A DNA stretch of 14,751 nt from assembly GCA_023386495.1 (NCBI GenBank), contig JAEWJS010000088.1, forward strand, positions 1 through 14,751. The letters are read 5' to 3'. The notes below the pieces were generated by a model. The model did not search any database, was not told the origin of the DNA, and saw nothing but the letters and a program-made list of their open reading frames with translations. This document shows, one piece after another, positions 1 to 7,305 of this stretch (within the stretch, counting starts at the first letter, position 1; each line of letters begins with the position of its first letter). The position numbers and the translations under genes are program-made. This stretch comes from Bacillota bacterium. GTDB taxonomy: Bacteria; Bacillota; Bacilli; Paenibacillales; Paenibacillaceae.

Positions 1-4
1 CGGC

Positions 5-51
5 AATAAGCGAAGAGCGTCTCCCCGGCGGGGAGACGCTCTTCGCTTATT
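5..51 (-). terminator. Long hairpin terminator after the xylanase gene
   Basis: Bases 5-26 and 30-51 are perfect reverse complements (22-bp stem, 3-base loop ggc). The hairpin lies 23 bases past the xylanase stop codon. The minus-strand tail is only weakly T-rich (CTTATTGCCG) while the plus-strand tail (CTTATTGTTATGG) is somewhat better. It may therefore act in both directions and also end a plus-strand gene lying beyond the left edge. Confidence 0.75.
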
Positions 52-74
52 GTTATGGTTATCGACACCGACTG

Positions 75-3000
75 TTACTCGAAGCCCATTGCGCGATAGA
101 GAATGACAGCGGCTTGCGCACGCGTCACCAGACCGTCGGGCTCAATATGGCCGTCGATCCCTTTCACGATGCCCGTCGCAGCCAGCTTAGCCACACTGTC
201 TGCGGCATAATCCGCTACGTCGGATGCATCGGCGAAACCGCTGAGCGAGCCGGAATCTTCGACCGGCTGCCCGACAGCTGCAAGCGCCCGCGTCGTAAGC
301 ACCATCATCTCTTGACGCGTGATCGGCGACAACGGATTGAAGCTGCCGTCGCCAATTCCTCGGGCGATGCCAAGCCCCTTCGCAATGCGAACCGCATCAT
401 AGTAATAGGCAGTTGCCGCTACATCGGTGAATGCCGAGCCTCCTTCGCTCTGCAGTCCTAAGGCACGAACCAAGAGCAGCAGGAAGTCTGCCCGCTTGAT
501 ATCTGCAGCGGGATTGAATGCCGTCTCGGATATGCCTTGGACGACGTCGCGTGCAGCCATCGCCTCGATCGCGGCCTTAGCCCAGTCGAGTGCGCTAATG
601 TCGTCGAACGTCTTTTCCACCATGGCTACTGCATACGTGCTAAAATGCGTCGTCGAGAATACGACAGTGCCCGTCTTCGCGTCGTAACGTCCGTTCGGCA
701 CCGCTGTCGCGCTCCCCTCGTTATCCAGGTACCAGATGACGATGCTGTTAGGATTCAACAGCTCTTCCGCGGCTGGCTGGTATGGAATCGCGACCGTTAC
801 CGGCGCGTTAGGGTTGCGCCACGCAATCGCTTCATTGTCCACGAGCAGCTGCAGGTCAATGGCCGGCCTGCTGCCGATCTGAGATCGGACCGACTCGCTT
901 ACGTTGTCCAAGCTCGCTGATCCGATTCGCAGCGATACGTTGCCGGATGGCGCATCCACGCCTGTCAGCATGTTACTCGGAAGCCGAACCGTGCCCACAT
1001 CCGTTTGAATGGCTATGCTATAAGACTCGCTGCTATTCAGTGCCGCAGGCGGCAGCACCGCTTCGTAGCCGCTTGTGGCAGTGCCCGAAGCGATCGCAAT
1101 CGTGATTTCCTTCTTCCCTTTACCATCCACGGCAGCCTTCGTCAGCGCATCCTTCAACGCAGCCTCGTCCAGCTTCGTTATCGCCGGCGGTTTCTGCTCT
1201 TGCTGCGTCTGACCGGTTGTAGGCGGCGTCGTGGAAGGCGTCTGTTGATTCGCGAATTCGATCACCCCGAACATCGAAGTGTTCTGATAAGATTGCCCCG
1301 AAGGATCCGCCCAGTTCGCGACGCTGTCCCTGCTTTTATTCCCGTCTTCATCGTTATTGACCTGAATGTCGAAGCCGATAACGGTTCCTGCCTCCGGCGT
1401 TATCATATCGAGCTTGATCGCCGCTTCTACGACATAACCGAAGCCTTCCACGATTGTCACAGCCGACGAATAGTTGTCTGCATTCGCGTGACCGCCGACT
1501 GTCTTCACGTTGTTGAAGTTGATTCGGTATTGACCGTCGTCGTCCTCGTAGGTTTCCGTCTTTCCATTGTTCTGGTCGACGAAGATTTCGATCGAATCCT
1601 CTTCCCAGGCATTATCGCTCGCATCGCTAAGCAGAGCATCGTTCACGACTGCGTAGACGTACAGATTGTCCGCATCCCACAGCGTCTTGAACTTCGCGGT
1701 AGAGCCGCTCGTCCCTTCCACCCATACGTTTGTCGATTGCTCGTTCGCGCTGTTCCATATCGCATCCGCCACGCCGTCGATCGTCGGCGTGCCCCTGCGC
1801 GCTAGCGCGTGCTTCGGTGCTGCGACAAGCGTCAGCGTACCATAGCCTGCCGTATCCTGATGCTGCATGTTGCGCGGATCGCTCCAGGATAGGATGGCGC
1901 CGTTCTGGCCATGTTCCGAGCCGTCCTGCGCACCGCCCGTCGTGATGCGAAGGTCGAAGTTCACCTGCTTGCCCAGCGCGTTGCCGCCGAGCGGAATTGC
2001 CGCCTCCACGACGTAGCCGCCCGTCTTCTCGGACACGCCCTGCGCAGCGCTTCTCAGAATCTCATGCCTCGTGAAGCTGTCTCCGTTCTTGATGAAGATT
2101 TCGAGCTTGTCTTCTGCCGTATTCACGCTATCTTGCACGTCAGCGAGCACGTACAGATGGTCCGCGTCCCACAGCGTCTTGAATTTCCCGCCGAATGCCT
2201 CTGTCGACTCCGTCTGCAGGGCGACCACTCGATTCCACACATCGTCGATCTTGCCGTCCACGACAGGCGTTCCCTGCGCGGTATTTCCTGTCTTCGTTAA
2301 AAGCGGAAGCTTGGAAGGCACGATTTCCTTCACCGCTTCGACCATTCCCCAATACGCCAATTTGGCTTGGTGCCGCTTATCGAACGGGAGAGGAGCATCC
2401 TGGCGCGTGATGTCGTTGAAGTTATGCAGCCAAGTGTGATCGTCCGCGATTCCCCACAGCGTGACATTGCTGATCCAGCCTTCGGGGTTGCCCGCTGTCT
2501 TGCCCATCTCGTCAAGCCTTACAAGCTCCTTGAACAGTTCCTTGTAGCGATAGCCCATCTTCACTTGGATATCTTCCGGAACCGTATCGTATACTTGGCC
2601 CGGGTTCGAGTAGACCGAGATGTCGAGCTCGGTAATCTGCGTATCGAAGCCCGCTTCCGCGAATTTCCGAATGGAATCGGAGATTTGCTGAATCGAAGGT
2701 CCGGTGATGTTAATATGCGTCTGATGCCCGACACCCTCGATCGGGACGCCGTCCGCCTTCAGTCTCGTCACCAGGTCGAACAGGAAGTCGCGCTTCTTCG
2801 GAACGTGCGTGCTATAGTCGTTGATATACAGCTTCGCAACGCCTGCCGCCGCGTACTTCACCGGATCTGCCGCATACAGCTCATCCAGCACTCTGCGTGT
2901 CTCCGTGAATGCGGTGCGAATGAATCGATCTCCTGTCAGTCGATACCACATGCTGTCCCGCATGCCGTCCGGCCTGCCTTCGTCGATTACCTCATTGACG

Positions 3001-5351
3001 ACGTCATACGATGTCACGATATCCGCGTACTTCGGTACGACTTCCTCGATATAAGCCGTTAGCCGGCTCAGGATAAGTGCCTCGTTCTCCGGCGTGCGCG
3101 TCAGGAAAGCATCCCCGTCCTTGAGCATCCAGTCCGCCCCTTGGCTGTGCCACAGCAGCGTATGGAAGCGCAGGTCCATGCCGTTGTTCCTCGCATAGTC
3201 CGCTACCTGGTCTGCCGCGCCGTAGACGCGATCCGTCGGGTTCGGCGCGATCGAAGCCGGCTTCATGGAATTCTCGGCGACGACCGAATTGTAATGCTTC
3301 AACAGCAGCTGGTTCGCCGTACCGGTGAATTTATCCGGTTCCGCGGCAGCGCCAAGCTTGAAATATTCGGCATACAGATCCTTGAGATTGTCCAGTTCGG
3401 TCTGAATCGGGAGCGGTCCCGCTACCGGTCCAACATACGCAAGCGTAAAATCGTCCAGGTAGAACGATCTCGGCCCGCCGTTGTCGTCAGCCGTCTCCAC
3501 GTAGGCACGCAAGACGGTAGGCACGGTCCGGAGCGTAAAATTGCCCGACAGCTGTACCCATTCCGCATCCGTTACCGTGGCGTTGGCCGACACGTTGGCA
3601 TAAGCGTTGTCGCCGGACTGCACGCTGATTCTCAGCCGCGTCGGCTCTTGCCCAGGCGCCATCTTCACCCAGCCGGACAAGCGGTACTCGTGATTCCGGT
3701 GCATCTTGCCCATTACATTCAGGATCGGGCCGTCATATTGCGATTCGGCGGTCGTCAGCAGGCTGTACTGCCCGCCATGGCTGTCGGCGGTCGTGACCTC
3801 GATGCCTCCGGCGCCGTTTCTGCGCGTGAAGCCCTGCGTCGTGCCGTCCTCGTAATCGGCCGTGATGCCAGATTGGTCAAGCACTTCCTCGATCTTGAAA
3901 TCATCGATGACGATCACGTCCGCGACTATTGAGCTCTCCACGTAAAGCGTTAGGACCGCCATCTCCGATGCGACTTGATACGTGCCGGACAATTGCACCC
4001 ATCCGCCGTCGCCGATCTGAGCGCTAGCAACCGTATCATAACTTGTCCCTGCGCCTTCAGCCGCGCCCTTGCGTTCGACCGACAGCTTCACCTCGCTGGC
4101 GTCGCCCGACTTGCCAGGGAGCATGACATAGCCGCTGACCTTGTAGGTCTTGCCCGCTTCCATAATGCTCAACACGTTCAGGCTAGGCCCGTTCCAGGAA
4201 TCGGCCCTGCCGCTGTGCTGCAAGCCATTCGGCGCAGAGCGCGCATGCGCGCTTGTCACCGCAACTGTGCCGCCGCCGCGTGCCGACCATTGCTGCGTCG
4301 TACCATCGTCGAAGTTGTAGATATGCCCCGTATCCGTGTCATCCGGTGCAGGCGATATCATCTCGATCCGGACATCGTCGATCAAGAAGCTTACTGTTGC
4401 GTCACTCGGTACTTCAAAATAGATCTTCGTTACCGTCGCGGTGTACGTTCCCTGCAGCAGCGTCCACTCCGTATCGTTCACCGGCGTCTCGCCGACGATC
4501 TGCGGGAACGAATTATCGTCGTTCTCGGACATCTTAATCGTCGCTGTCGTTACGGGCTGACCGGACTTCAGCTTCGCGCGCGCCGTCACCTTGTACGTAG
4601 CGCCTGCGTCAAGCTTGGCGTTGTTCAGTTCCGCGCCATGCCACGCAGCCGAGCGGCCGAATGCATGCAGCGCCTGCGCACCACCGTACACTTCGTCCGT
4701 AACGGTCGCTACCTGTGCCGATCCTCTCGGCGCCCAGCCCTGCACGCCCGCTTCGAAGTCGTATACGAACACCTCACCGCTCTCTTCCTTGTAGCCTTCA
4801 GGAGGCGCTGTCAACTTTGCGGTGAACGTGTCGAGATAATACGACACCGTTGCGCTGTCCGACTGCACGTAGAGCTGGTAGCTCGTGGCGTTCGTATTCA
4901 GCGTATGGCTGGCTTTGAGCTCCGTCCAGCCGTCAGCGGTCACCTGCTCGTTCTTCAGATTGAGATAGCGGCCGCCGTCATCGGGCAAGCCTTCTTGATT
5001 GATGGACAGGATGAGCGCAGCCGGCTCCGTCGTCCCTTCCAGCAGCTTGCCGTAGATCGAGAATTCGTAAGTAGCTCCCGGAATTAGTGCATCCAATGCT
5101 AATCCTGGTCCATTCCATGTCTCTGTCCTGCCTTCAGTCTTCAGACTGCCTGTCCCGCTCTGCGCAGTGTAAGTCGACTGCGTGACGGTCTCCGTGCCTC
5201 GTTTGAACCAATCGTCCGTTCCCGAGTCGAAATTGCCGGACATGACGATATCTCCGACAGCCGCTCTAGCGGTCGGAGCGATCCATACCTGCGGGATCAA
5301 CAATGCGATCGCCAGCAGTAAGGACACGAATACTTGATATTTCCCCCGCAT
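75..5351 (-). CDS. S-layer-anchored multimodular endo-1,4-beta-xylanase (GH10)
   Basis: Secreted xylan-degrading enzyme of 1758 residues. Residues 1-31 form a signal peptide (MRGK, hydrophobic core, TARAA). Four related beta-sandwich carbohydrate-binding modules of the CBM4_9/CBM22 type follow at about 34-182, 193-332, 342-490 and 496-640; each opens with an F/Y-[DE]-x-G pattern and ends with a [FYV]-[LI]-D-[DT] strand. The GH10 barrel is about 649-1015: ENSMK at 693-697, WH at 734-735, acid/base Glu787 in VVNE, nucleophile Glu908 in ITELD. Two CBM9-type modules lie at about 1025-1177 and 1182-1367, then a Thr/Gln/Pro linker (1368-1389), a spacer domain (1390-1578) and three SLH repeats (about 1581-1632, 1640-1694, 1705-1757) carrying IKRAD, ITRQE and VTRAQ. 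SLH repeats usually bind pyruvylated wall polymer, so the enzyme should sit on the cell surface. GGAGGG lies 10 bases before the ATG. Both catalytic glutamates are intact. Confidence 0.95.
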   Translation of the reverse strand: MRGKYQVFVSLLLAIALLIPQVWIAPTARAAVGDIVMSGNFDSGTDDWFKRGTETVTQSTYTAQSGTGSLKTEGRTETWNGPGLALDALIPGATYEFSIYGKLLEGTTEPAALILSINQEGLPDDGGRYLNLKNEQVTADGWTELKASHTLNTNATSYQLYVQSDSATVSYYLDTFTAKLTAPPEGYKEESGEVFVYDFEAGVQGWAPRGSAQVATVTDEVYGGAQALHAFGRSAAWHGAELNNAKLDAGATYKVTARAKLKSGQPVTTATIKMSENDDNSFPQIVGETPVNDTEWTLLQGTYTATVTKIYFEVPSDATVSFLIDDVRIEMISPAPDDTDTGHIYNFDDGTTQQWSARGGGTVAVTSAHARSAPNGLQHSGRADSWNGPSLNVLSIMEAGKTYKVSGYVMLPGKSGDASEVKLSVERKGAAEGAGTSYDTVASAQIGDGGWVQLSGTYQVASEMAVLTLYVESSIVADVIVIDDFKIEEVLDQSGITADYEDGTTQGFTRRNGAGGIEVTTADSHGGQYSLLTTAESQYDGPILNVMGKMHRNHEYRLSGWVKMAPGQEPTRLRISVQSGDNAYANVSANATVTDAEWVQLSGNFTLRTVPTVLRAYVETADDNGGPRSFYLDDFTLAYVGPVAGPLPIQTELDNLKDLYAEYFKLGAAAEPDKFTGTANQLLLKHYNSVVAENSMKPASIAPNPTDRVYGAADQVADYARNNGMDLRFHTLLWHSQGADWMLKDGDAFLTRTPENEALILSRLTAYIEEVVPKYADIVTSYDVVNEVIDEGRPDGMRDSMWYRLTGDRFIRTAFTETRRVLDELYAADPVKYAAAGVAKLYINDYSTHVPKKRDFLFDLVTRLKADGVPIEGVGHQTHINITGPSIQQISDSIRKFAEAGFDTQITELDISVYSNPGQVYDTVPEDIQVKMGYRYKELFKELVRLDEMGKTAGNPEGWISNVTLWGIADDHTWLHNFNDITRQDAPLPFDKRHQAKLAYWGMVEAVKEIVPSKLPLLTKTGNTAQGTPVVDGKIDDVWNRVVALQTESTEAFGGKFKTLWDADHLYVLADVQDSVNTAEDKLEIFIKNGDSFTRHEILRSAAQGVSEKTGGYVVEAAIPLGGNALGKQVNFDLRITTGGAQDGSEHGQNGAILSWSDPRNMQHQDTAGYGTLTLVAAPKHALARRGTPTIDGVADAIWNSANEQSTNVWVEGTSGSTAKFKTLWDADNLYVYAVVNDALLSDASDNAWEEDSIEIFVDQNNGKTETYEDDDGQYRINFNNVKTVGGHANADNYSSAVTIVEGFGYVVEAAIKLDMITPEAGTVIGFDIQVNNDEDGNKSRDSVANWADPSGQSYQNTSMFGVIEFANQQTPSTTPPTTGQTQQEQKPPAITKLDEAALKDALTKAAVDGKGKKEITIAIASGTATSGYEAVLPPAALNSSESYSIAIQTDVGTVRLPSNMLTGVDAPSGNVSLRIGSASLDNVSESVRSQIGSRPAIDLQLLVDNEAIAWRNPNAPVTVAIPYQPAAEELLNPNSIVIWYLDNEGSATAVPNGRYDAKTGTVVFSTTHFSTYAVAMVEKTFDDISALDWAKAAIEAMAARDVVQGISETAFNPAADIKRADFLLLLVRALGLQSEGGSAFTDVAATAYYYDAVRIAKGLGIARGIGDGSFNPLSPITRQEMMVLTTRALAAVGQPVEDSGSLSGFADASDVADYAADSVAKLAATGIVKGIDGHIEPDGLVTRAQAAVILYRAMGFE

Positions 5352-5361
5352 TCTTACTCAT

Positions 5362-5367
5362 CCCTCC
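5362..5367 (-). promoter_or_regulatory. Ribosome binding site of the xylanase gene
   Basis: CCCTCC on the plus strand reads GGAGGG on the minus strand, 10 bases before the ATG at 5351. It supports this start, which also gives an intact signal peptide. Confidence 0.75.
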
Positions 5368-5405
5368 AGTTGTCTGATTTGATGCGATAGATCGCAGCTC
5401 TCCCT

Positions 5406-5421
5406 AGGGAAGCGCTTCCAA
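5406..5421 (-). promoter_or_regulatory. Candidate CcpA catabolite-responsive element (cre)
   Basis: The minus strand reads TTGGAAGCGCTTCCC here. It fits the general cre pattern WTGNAANCGNWNNCW at every position except the last, and contains the 12-bp palindrome GGAAGCGCTTCC. It lies about 55 bases before the xylanase start and just downstream of the proposed -10 box, a typical place for repression of a polysaccharide-degradation gene. CcpA itself is not in the window, so regulation is inferred. Confidence 0.65.
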
Positions 5422-5434
5422 TCCAGTCCTATCC

Positions 5435-5462
5435 ATATTACTTCGTCCAGCCGCATTCCCAA
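5435..5462 (-). promoter_or_regulatory. Possible sigma-A promoter of the xylanase gene
   Basis: On the minus strand TTGGGA (5457-5462) and TAATAT (5435-5440) are separated by 16 bases. Both boxes match consensus at four of six positions, so this is only a moderate candidate. The expected transcription start, near 5428, would put the cre site at about +7 to +22. Confidence 0.3.
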
Positions 5463-5492
5463 CACCCAAAGAACTATAGCATTCATTGTAGA

Positions 5493-5518
5493 AATCTCAC
5501 ATTTCGCGAAACGAGATT
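5493..5518. promoter_or_regulatory. Nested palindrome upstream of the xylanase promoter
   Basis: AATCTC (5493-5498) and GAGATT (5513-5518) flank the perfect 10-bp palindrome TTTCGCGAAA (5502-5511). The central CG and the position upstream of the proposed -35 suggest a protein-binding operator rather than a terminator, because no T-tract follows on either strand. The binding protein is unknown. Confidence 0.3.
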
Positions 5519-5570
5519 CGGCAAGTTCCGCACATATCCGCAAATTATTCCAAGATAAACCAGTAACTAG

Positions 5571-5603
5571 AAAAACCGCCCAAGGCTTCTGCCTCAAGCG
5601 GTT
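5571..5603 (-). terminator. Rho-independent terminator after the HTH-LamG-VOC gene
   Basis: On the minus strand AACCGC pairs with GCGGTT (5598-5603 with 5574-5579) and an inner AGGC-AGAA-GCCT extends the stem. A run of five T follows (5571-5575). It begins about 40 bases past the upstream gene's stop and separates that gene from the xylanase promoter. Confidence 0.85.
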
Positions 5604-5642
5604 CTTATAGCGGCTACTTGCATGTAACGTTTCATTTAAGCT

Positions 5643-6914
5643 TTATCGATACTCGCGCATGACCGTCCATCCCAGACCGAATGGATCGCGCAAGGTCAAG
5701 AACCAGGCAAATCCTGCATCGCGAATCTCTGCGTTCGAGGCCCCAGCTGCCGTCAGCGCCTCCTTCAACGGTTCGAGCTCGCGCCTCGTCTTGAAATGGA
5801 AGCGCGTCCGATGAGCCGTATCCGTGCCCGCATTCTCTGACGAATCCGTCTCCGGTACCCCTTGCAGCAGCAGATTAGGCCCCTTGTACAGCGTCAAGAG
5901 ATAGAAGTCTCGCTCCTGCTCCATTAACGGTTTGAATCCCAGATGCTCCTTGTACCACGCTGCCGCAGCGTCGATCTCCCGAACCGATACATGCATCACA
6001 ATGTCCTCGACGCTATCCAATACAGGCAGTGCGCGCGCTTCCTGCTTCGGCAGGTCAGGCTCCGGGATCGGGGTCCAGCCGTTCTCCCTGAACATCGCAA
6101 TGACCTCGCCTTCGCGAAGCGCTCGATTGTACAGCCGAATATCATCGATCAAACCGCGATAATAGAAGTAAGGCTCGTCCGTCGACTTGCGGCCGATGAA
6201 GAGCGGCTCGTCATCCGCGATAGCAAAGTTCCCCTCCGCCTCGCTGATTAGCTCGCCGTTCTTGTAGAGCCGAAACCGTCGGGCCTCGTAGGTGACGACG
6301 ATGTGATACCAATAACCGGCACGCAGGGGCGAGTCGACATAGAGATCGGGCTCGGTCAGGAATCGATGAAACGTAATGCTCGAATCGTACGTGCTCAGTT
6401 GAAATACGCGCCGCTGATGGTGGCCGTCTTGCGACACGATTGCATGGCACCAGCCTTCTTGTTGCGCGAGGTCGTCATAACAGCACCAGACGGATATCGT
6501 AAAACCGTCCGACTGCAGGCGAGGCGCCGGGTCGACGACGATGTAATCGTCTATTCCGTCAAATTGCATGGCGCCGCCCTGCCGGCCGAACCTGTCCGAG
6601 CAAGCGACCGCTCCTGAGACTGCCCCATGACGTCCATTACCGCTGCTATCTTGGGCATTGCCGTCGAGCCGATATTCCGCGAATAGCCCCTGCTTCAGAT
6701 CGATCGAGCTCCTGCCGAACAGCTCATCGAGCGTTACCCCAAACGTCTCGGCCAGCGCCGGGATGAGCATGACATCCGGGCAGGATTGCCCGTTCTCCCA
6801 TTTGCTTACCGCTTGGTAGGTTACGCCAAGCTTCCCCGCCAGTTGTTCTTGCGTATACCCATTTTGCTTGCGCAGCAAGCCGATCTGCTTAGACAGGCTT
6901 GATCCATAGTCCAC
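5643..6914 (-). CDS. HTH (XRE) - LamG-like - glyoxalase/VOC fusion protein
   Basis: Protein of 423 residues with three recognisable parts. Residues about 6-64 are an XRE/HTH_3 DNA-binding domain (TQEQLAGKLGVTYQAVSKWE, then LDELFG). Residues about 75-275 are a LamG/concanavalin A-like jelly-roll: DSSGNGRHG at 89-97, FDGIDDYI at 118-125, YHIVVTYE at 203-210, GLIDDIRLYNRAL at 254-266. Residues about 300-421 are a glyoxalase/VOC domain with His308 and His373 at the usual metal positions; where the third acidic ligand is expected the sequence reads GLGWTVM, so metal catalysis is doubtful. There is no signal peptide or membrane segment, so it should be cytoplasmic. The start is GTG (6912-6914), with AAGGG about 11 bases upstream; the ATG at 6940-6942 is out of frame. 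The domain calls are firm. The job is unknown: possibly a ligand-sensing transcription regulator. Confidence 0.85.
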   Translation of the reverse strand: MDYGSSLSKQIGLLRKQNGYTQEQLAGKLGVTYQAVSKWENGQSCPDVMLIPALAETFGVTLDELFGRSSIDLKQGLFAEYRLDGNAQDSSGNGRHGAVSGAVACSDRFGRQGGAMQFDGIDDYIVVDPAPRLQSDGFTISVWCCYDDLAQQEGWCHAIVSQDGHHQRRVFQLSTYDSSITFHRFLTEPDLYVDSPLRAGYWYHIVVTYEARRFRLYKNGELISEAEGNFAIADDEPLFIGRKSTDEPYFYYRGLIDDIRLYNRALREGEVIAMFRENGWTPIPEPDLPKQEARALPVLDSVEDIVMHVSVREIDAAAAWYKEHLGFKPLMEQERDFYLLTLYKGPNLLLQGVPETDSSENAGTDTAHRTRFHFKTRRELEPLKEALTAAGASNAEIRDAGFAWFLTLRDPFGLGWTVMREYR

Positions 6915-6948
6915 TCGCTCTACCGCCCTTCTTCCGTTTCATGGCTTC

Positions 6949-6954
6949 ATTGTA
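6949..6954 (-). promoter_or_regulatory. Possible -10 box of the HTH-LamG-VOC gene
   Basis: The minus strand reads TACAAT here (five of six consensus), 34 bases before the GTG start. No convincing -35 box lies 16-18 bases upstream, so this is tentative. Confidence 0.25.
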
Positions 6955-7009
6955 AAGCATCTACGCCCCCGAAGGTATCGCCCATTCGTAGAGTCCGGCC
7001 CCCTCCTTG

Positions 7010-7026
7010 CTCAACCACCGGTTGAG
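7010..7026. promoter_or_regulatory. Short perfect inverted repeat upstream of the HTH gene
   Basis: CTCAACC (7010-7016) and GGTTGAG (7020-7026) are perfect inverted repeats around a 3-base centre, followed by a second TTGAG. It sits about 95-112 bases before the HTH gene's start. A site for the gene's own HTH domain is possible but only inferred. Confidence 0.25.
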
Positions 7027-7040
7027 TTGAGCCATCCCTA

Positions 7041-7260
7041 CCCTCGCGGCGGACAAGCAATCCGCCGTTCATTCCCCTCCCCCTCGCCCGGCGAAGACGG
7101 GTGGCGCTGTGTGCGAGGAAAGGGAAGCGGAGCGAAGTATCGCTCGGAGGAGTTTACGTCCGCCTTTGGGAGCCCTTTGCCACCGCAAACGTCTCATCAG
7201 GCAAAGGGCGGACAACAGCGGCCGGAGAGCGATACATTCGCGGAGCTGACCGCCTCCATT
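7041..7260. repeat. Structured non-coding block of nested inverted repeats
   Basis: The gene-free stretch 6915-7305 is dominated by this block. Hairpin 1 pairs CGGCGGA (7047-7053) with TCCGCCG (7061-7067). Hairpin 2 pairs GAGCGA (7130-7135) with TCGCTC (7140-7145). A larger imperfect inverted repeat joins 7132-7168 to 7202-7241: GCGAA-GTATCGCTC and GTCCGCC-TTTG recur as reverse complements with one extra base in each and an unpaired middle of 12-13 bases. CCCTTTGCC (7173-7181) can also pair perfectly with GGCAAAGGG (7200-7208), competing with the larger stem. No reading frame here looks like a real protein. It may be a dispersed repeat, a MITE-like remnant or a structured RNA; the sequence alone cannot decide. 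Confidence 0.55.
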
Positions 7261-7273
7261 CCCCCAGCAACGC

Positions 7274-7298
7274 AAAAAGGCCCGGATTTCTCCGGGCC
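7274..7298 (-). terminator. Rho-independent terminator of the sdhCAB operon
   Basis: On the minus strand GGCCCGGA pairs perfectly with TCCGGGCC (8-bp GC-rich stem, loop GAAA), followed directly by TTTTT (7274-7278). It begins 7 bases past the sdhB stop codon. Confidence 0.95.
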
Positions 7299-7305
7299 CT
7301 CCCTC

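Noticed and set aside
3975..5087. Long plus-strand ORF (370 codons) and several others opposite the xylanase
   Set aside because: Arginine-rich, low-complexity translations on the antisense strand of a clear multidomain gene; a by-product of high GC at codon position 3.
5358..5597. 79-codon minus-strand ORF upstream of the xylanase
   Set aside because: Overlaps a rho-independent terminator at one end and the cre site and proposed promoter at the other.
7069..7275. 68-codon minus-strand ORF inside the structured block
   Set aside because: The translation follows the inverted repeats and has no usable ribosome binding site; the region is better explained by structure than by coding.
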